A DNA stretch of 64,000 nt from Roseateles noduli (GTDB taxonomy: Bacteria > Pseudomonadota > Gammaproteobacteria > Burkholderiales > Burkholderiaceae_C). A program made the position numbers and the translations under genes. The DNA is taken from the NCBI GenBank assembly GCA_002205125.1, contig NIOE01000002.1, forward strand, positions 1-64,000, given 5' to 3'. Below are positions 60,817 to 64,000 of this stretch, in pieces; position 1 is the stretch's first letter, and the number at the start of each line of letters is the position of its first letter. The notes beneath the pieces are model-generated. The model did not search any database. It was not told where the DNA came from and saw nothing but the letters and a program-made list of their open reading frames with translations.

Positions 60817-61779
60817 TCATCCGCCCGGCACCATCGCGACCTGCCGGCGCGCCTCCTTGTGCTTCATCGCGACGTACTCCTCCAGCGACTGCTCGTGGAG
60901 CTGGCGCGCATACCGCTCGGTCGCCGCGAACCAGTCGCGCAGGCGCCGGTCCAGCCGCTGCTCGGGCGGGGCCGGCAGGGTGTCGAGGTAGGACTCGATC
61001 GCGAGGAAGTAGCGCATCGTGTTGCGCTCCGCGATGCCCTGGATGCCGCCGACGTAGCGCGGCTGGCCGTCGCCGTCGCGCCCGACCACGGTGAAGCCGA
61101 CCTTGTCGCGGCCCGAGGTGGACAGGTAGGCGCTGGTTGCGACCCGCGCGGCGAAGTTGTTCACGTAGGCGTAGCGCAACCGCACGAAGGAGCGCTTCGC
61201 GTCGATCGGCACGGCCTCCAGCGTCAGGCGGTAGTTGCTCGTGCCCATCGGCCCTTTGTTCGCGCTCATCTCGACCAGCAGGTACTGCGGCTGAGCCGCC
61301 AGCACCTGGAAGCGGAAGTCGAGCGCGTAGGCGTCCTCGATGGGCTGGTCGAACTTGCGGCCGACGGCCATGTGCAGCGTGGCGCCCGGCGCCTGGTCGT
61401 CCTCGACCGCGCAGCGCTTGACGTTGGCCGGCAGCGTCAGCAGGTCGCACCAGGCGTCCGCGTCGCGCAGCGCGCCGGAGAGCGTGCCGAACGGATGCTG
61501 GACGACCGCGTGCATCTCCCCGGTGGGACGCTCCGTGTCGTCGGCGGAGCTCAGCACGATGGGCTTCTGGAACGGACTGCGCGCCAGCTGCGGCGCGAGC
61601 TGGTCGTACTGGGCGCGCAGCCCGGCCCCTTGCTGCGCCGAGACTTCGGTGGCGATCAGGAGGAGCCCCAGCAGCACGGCGGCATGCGCCAGCCAGAACA
61701 GGGCGCCGTGGTGCGGGGCTGGGGACTTCGGGTGCCGGGGATCCTTGCGCAGGTGCGGCACGTGCAGGAAGGTACGCAT
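60817..61779 (-). CDS. Hypothetical secreted protein between the two C80-like genes
   Basis: 320 residues. Basic N-terminus, then a signal helix (WLAHAAVLLGLLLIATEVSA) and cleavage before QQGAG. The mature part has a single Cys pair (AWCDLL, KRCAVE) and beta-rich sequence (YRLTLEAVPIDAKRSFVRLR; FTVVGRDGDGQPRYVGGIQG) reminiscent of START/SRPBCC-like folds, followed by a C-terminal helical RLRDWFAATERYARQLHEQS. Not recognised. GGAG upstream of the ATG. Same strand as both paralogs, 32 bp before the leader ORF. Confidence 0.8.
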   Translation of the reverse strand: MRTFLHVPHLRKDPRHPKSPAPHHGALFWLAHAAVLLGLLLIATEVSAQQGAGLRAQYDQLAPQLARSPFQKPIVLSSADDTERPTGEMHAVVQHPFGTLSGALRDADAWCDLLTLPANVKRCAVEDDQAPGATLHMAVGRKFDQPIEDAYALDFRFQVLAAQPQYLLVEMSANKGPMGTSNYRLTLEAVPIDAKRSFVRLRYAYVNNFAARVATSAYLSTSGRDKVGFTVVGRDGDGQPRYVGGIQGIAERNTMRYFLAIESYLDTLPAPPEQRLDRRLRDWFAATERYARQLHEQSLEEYVAMKHKEARRQVAMVPGG

Positions 61780-61882
61780 GGCGAACTCCGTCGCGCGGCC
61801 GGAAGGGCCGTTCAGTGCAGCTTAGGCGGAGCAGGCGACGTGCCCGGTCGGTGTGGGGCTTGACGGCTTGTCGGACAGACGC

Positions 61883-63733
61883 TCATGCCGGCGGCGATCC
61901 CGACGTGACCAGAAGGGACGCATCGTCCGCGCGCTGACTCTCGAAGACGGCCTTCGCAACGTCCCGCTCCTGCGCCAACTGCAGTTTGCGTTTGGAGAAC
62001 TGGCCGGCGCGGGCATTGCGGGCCCTCGATACTGCCCAGAACGAGTCGGTCTCGCGACATGGCGCCTGCCTTGCGGGGCGAAGCGGCACTTCCGGGGCCT
62101 CGCCGGACGGCCACAGGGCGATCCAGAGCGAGGGGGGCACCATCAGGTCCTCGTCGACCGCTCGCCCGACATGGGAAAGCCAGGTGTCGCACCAGCGGAT
62201 GCAGCCAGGATCGCCGCGGAAGATATCGCTCATGTCGGGTCTGGCGCGCAGGTTCTGCCGGAACAACCGGAGCGCCTGAACGACGTCGGTCGGAGACGAT
62301 CCGTTCATGAAATCCTTCAGTCGTCGCGCATCGAAACGCATGTCCAGGCAGGCGCCCGGCTCGGCCATGGACGCGCCCTTTCCGCCTTGGGGATCACCAG
62401 TGAGACCCGGCACGCCCATGCGCTCCAGCAGCTCGATGCTGACGGCGACCTCTCCCATCAGGAAGGATGTCGTCCCCCGGACTGGCGCGTTCGGGCGAGG
62501 TGGAGGCCGCCACCAGTCCAGCAGCGGCGCCGACTCCTGGCCGGTGTCGGCGACGAAGCTGCGCCCGTCCTCGGCGACCTTGTCGGTGGCCTGGACCTGA
62601 CCGTCGAGCAGGGCAAGTCGCACGGCGCCGCCCGGCGGGCGATGGCGCTTGTCGCCGGTCGATCCCAGGACCAGGAGTCGGCCGCGATCTTCCCCTTCTC
62701 CCGGATAGACGCCATTCGTCCGCACGGTGACGGTGAGACTCGGGTCGTTGAATCCCGTGGCTCCCGACAGCGCCTCCAGGAAGCGGGCACCGAAGGGCCC
62801 GAACGCGCCGTTGTCGAGATAGCAGGCGACGAGGCTGATGTGCTGCGGCGCGGCGGGGTGTTGCAGTCCGTCGGCGTCCGACAGGACCCTCATGGCCTCG
62901 ACGGCCGTCGCCGCCAGCGCCTGGGGCGAACGCCCCGCGACCTGCAGGCTGCCCGAATCCTGGTCGATCATCGATCCCCCGATGAGCACCAGCCGCACGG
63001 TCGGCGGGGTCGACCCGGTCCACGGGGCGACGTGCGGGGCCTCGGCGAGTCGATGGTCGCCGTACTCATCCATCTGCAACACACGCGTGCGCTTCAGGTC
63101 CTTGGGCTTGACGTCGCACGCCATCGACTGATTGAGTTGAACGACATAGAGCCGGTCGTGCGAGGCTGCGGCGGCGGGCGCGGAGAGATCCGTCCGGACC
63201 TCGGCGGCTCTCCCGTAGAGATTGGGGGCCTCCCAGCGCGCCACCGGCTGAGGTGCGCAGGTGAGGGGCTGCGGCAAGGCGGTCAGTTCCGCCAGATGCA
63301 GCAGGTCGTAGCGCCACTCGCCGGCGACCAGGCGCCCGATGATCCGCTGTCCGCTGCGGAGCACGTCCGCATCGAGGACGAGTTCGCCGGGGAGCGGCCA
63401 GTAGCTGAGCCGTTGCCGACGCATGGCCTCCGGTTCGCGAGGGACGATGGCCGGGCTTCGCTTCAGCAGGTGCAGCGCGCCGGCGGTGAGACGTTCGATC
63501 CCTCGCTCGTCCGGGTCCCGGGGAGAGAACCTGATGTCGGTGGTGCGTCGGCCATCCGACGAGATCAGTCGGGCGCGACCGGGAGCGTCGTCGAACTCGC
63601 ACCGGGCACCGGGTCCCAGATGATCGAGCAGGGCAGACAGATGCGGTCCCGGCTGGCCGCGCGTCGTGGAGGCGGGGGCCGTGTCGATGGGCAACGTGAT
63701 ACCGGTCGTCGACTGCAGCGGGGTGAATGACAT
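61883..63733 (-). CDS. C80-like protein, paralog with missing catalytic His
   Basis: 616 residues, soluble. The C80-like segment (about 200-320) reads RLYVVQLNQSMACDVKPKDL, VLQMDEYGDHRL, VRLVLIGGSM, SPQALAATAVEAMRVL, HISLVACYLDNGAF. Cys304 is at the nucleophile position, but the His site is Gly253 (IGGS against VGHA). The domain around 420-560 (SFLMGEVAVSIELLERMG; RFDARRLKDFMNG; VVQALRLFRQNLRAR) parallels LGEVWIALDVLHRLG, RVDPVRLLAFVRA and LIPGLRLLKQALRDE of the other protein, so they are paralogs. Start at 63733 has GGAG nine bases upstream; an in-frame GTG at 63799 is less likely. Confidence 0.7.
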   Translation of the reverse strand: MSFTPLQSTTGITLPIDTAPASTTRGQPGPHLSALLDHLGPGARCEFDDAPGRARLISSDGRRTTDIRFSPRDPDERGIERLTAGALHLLKRSPAIVPREPEAMRRQRLSYWPLPGELVLDADVLRSGQRIIGRLVAGEWRYDLLHLAELTALPQPLTCAPQPVARWEAPNLYGRAAEVRTDLSAPAAAASHDRLYVVQLNQSMACDVKPKDLKRTRVLQMDEYGDHRLAEAPHVAPWTGSTPPTVRLVLIGGSMIDQDSGSLQVAGRSPQALAATAVEAMRVLSDADGLQHPAAPQHISLVACYLDNGAFGPFGARFLEALSGATGFNDPSLTVTVRTNGVYPGEGEDRGRLLVLGSTGDKRHRPPGGAVRLALLDGQVQATDKVAEDGRSFVADTGQESAPLLDWWRPPPRPNAPVRGTTSFLMGEVAVSIELLERMGVPGLTGDPQGGKGASMAEPGACLDMRFDARRLKDFMNGSSPTDVVQALRLFRQNLRARPDMSDIFRGDPGCIRWCDTWLSHVGRAVDEDLMVPPSLWIALWPSGEAPEVPLRPARQAPCRETDSFWAVSRARNARAGQFSKRKLQLAQERDVAKAVFESQRADDASLLVTSGSPPA

Positions 63734-63872
63734 CGATCCGATCTCCAAGGAAGTGGCGCAATCGCGATGAGTGGATGGCCAGGCCGACACCGCACTCACG
63801 GTGTTGGGGCCCGCGACCCCTTGGCCTAGGATGTTCGTCAGACCAGCGCAGGCCGGTCAGGAGCCGCACAAG

Positions 63873-64000
63873 ATGTTGGGAACGCGCCGGACACCGACGC
63901 GGCGTCGCTGCGCGCCGACACGACAGTTCGCACGAAGTCTGGCCACGTGGGCCCTCGGGTGCGCGGCGCTCGGCCTGCTGGCGCCTGGCGCGCGGGCGCA
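63873..64000 (+). CDS. Start of a secreted protein, truncated at window end
   Basis: Only 42 complete codons are present. An Arg-rich start (MLGTRRTPTRRRCAPTRQFA) leads to a hydrophobic helix (LATWALGCAALGLLAPGARA) ending in an AxA cleavage site, so this is a signal peptide. AGGAG nine bases upstream of the ATG supports the start. Divergent from the C80-like paralog with a 139-bp spacer that should hold both promoters. Confidence 0.7.
   Translation, partial: MLGTRRTPTRRRCAPTRQFARSLATWALGCAALGLLAPGARA

Noticed and set aside
63734..63799. GTG start at 63799 for the C80-like paralog
   Set aside because: It would add 22 residues without a Shine-Dalgarno, while the ATG at 63733 has GGAG at suitable distance.
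1..64000. CRISPR array, insertion sequence, rRNA or replication origin
   Set aside because: No regularly spaced repeats, transposase-like protein, rRNA segment or DnaA-box cluster was noticed.

Overview
High-GC chromosomal window, most consistent with a Burkholderiales betaproteobacterium of the Roseateles/Mitsuaria/Rubrivivax type. The grounds are very high GC codon use, a phasin gene, the betaproteobacterial cysI-DUF934-cysH-cysD-cysN-cobA order, a TrxR-like ferredoxin-NADP reductase next to a 7Fe ferredoxin, DUF4148-like small periplasmic proteins, and two tRNA-Asn genes. Genus is inference only. No rRNA, CRISPR array, insertion sequence or replication origin was seen.

Layout. 1-5.5 kb: purine catabolism (xdhAB, a LysR regulator, guanine deaminase). 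5.7-16.4 kb: a secreted S9 peptidase, a cold-shock-domain membrane protein, a TonB-dependent receptor, a LacI regulator with a likely autoregulatory operator, a TSUP transporter, a single-domain response regulator, a DUF1275 protein and two unknowns. 16.4-20.4 kb: a NYN/OST-HTH protein, a DUF4124 protein, then a visibly AT-rich two-gene cassette (ABC-type AAA ATPase plus TOPRIM-like protein) next to the 3' end of tandem tRNA-Asn genes; this looks like an acquired defence module. 20.5-22.9 kb: a TonB-dependent receptor under a TPP riboswitch, so probably a thiamin-compound importer. 23.6-26.2 kb: a tandemly duplicated array of two kinds of tiny secreted or membrane proteins (A-B-A-B-A), each with its own terminator. 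26.7-30.4 kb: an envelope-stress-like operon (unknown protein, PspA-like, YqiJ-like, YqiK-like flotillin). 30.6-32.1 kb: ferredoxin reductase and ferredoxin. 32.2-38.4 kb: the assimilatory sulfate reduction operon with CobA for siroheme. 38.7-43.5 kb: YbiB, an ornithine cyclodeaminase-family enzyme with a divergent Lrp regulator, and nicotinate phosphoribosyltransferase. 43.5-58.9 kb: secreted and lipid/amide hydrolases, a chemoreceptor, a TetR regulator, phasin with its promoter and PhaR-like sites, an HDAC-like deacetylase, a cupin, a thioesterase, a nitroreductase, a hydroxyacid dehydrogenase, RmuC and an MFS transporter.

58.9-64 kb: the least familiar locus. Two paralogous proteins of about 600 residues each contain a segment resembling the MARTX-type C80 cysteine peptidase (autoprocessing) fold and share a second C-terminal domain. 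They are free-standing rather than embedded in a giant toxin. One keeps a candidate His/Cys dyad; the other has Gly where the His should be but keeps the Cys. A secreted protein lies between them, an 18-codon leader ORF overlaps the start of one, and a secreted protein starts divergently at the window edge. This locus and the AAA/TOPRIM pair are the best candidates for undescribed systems.
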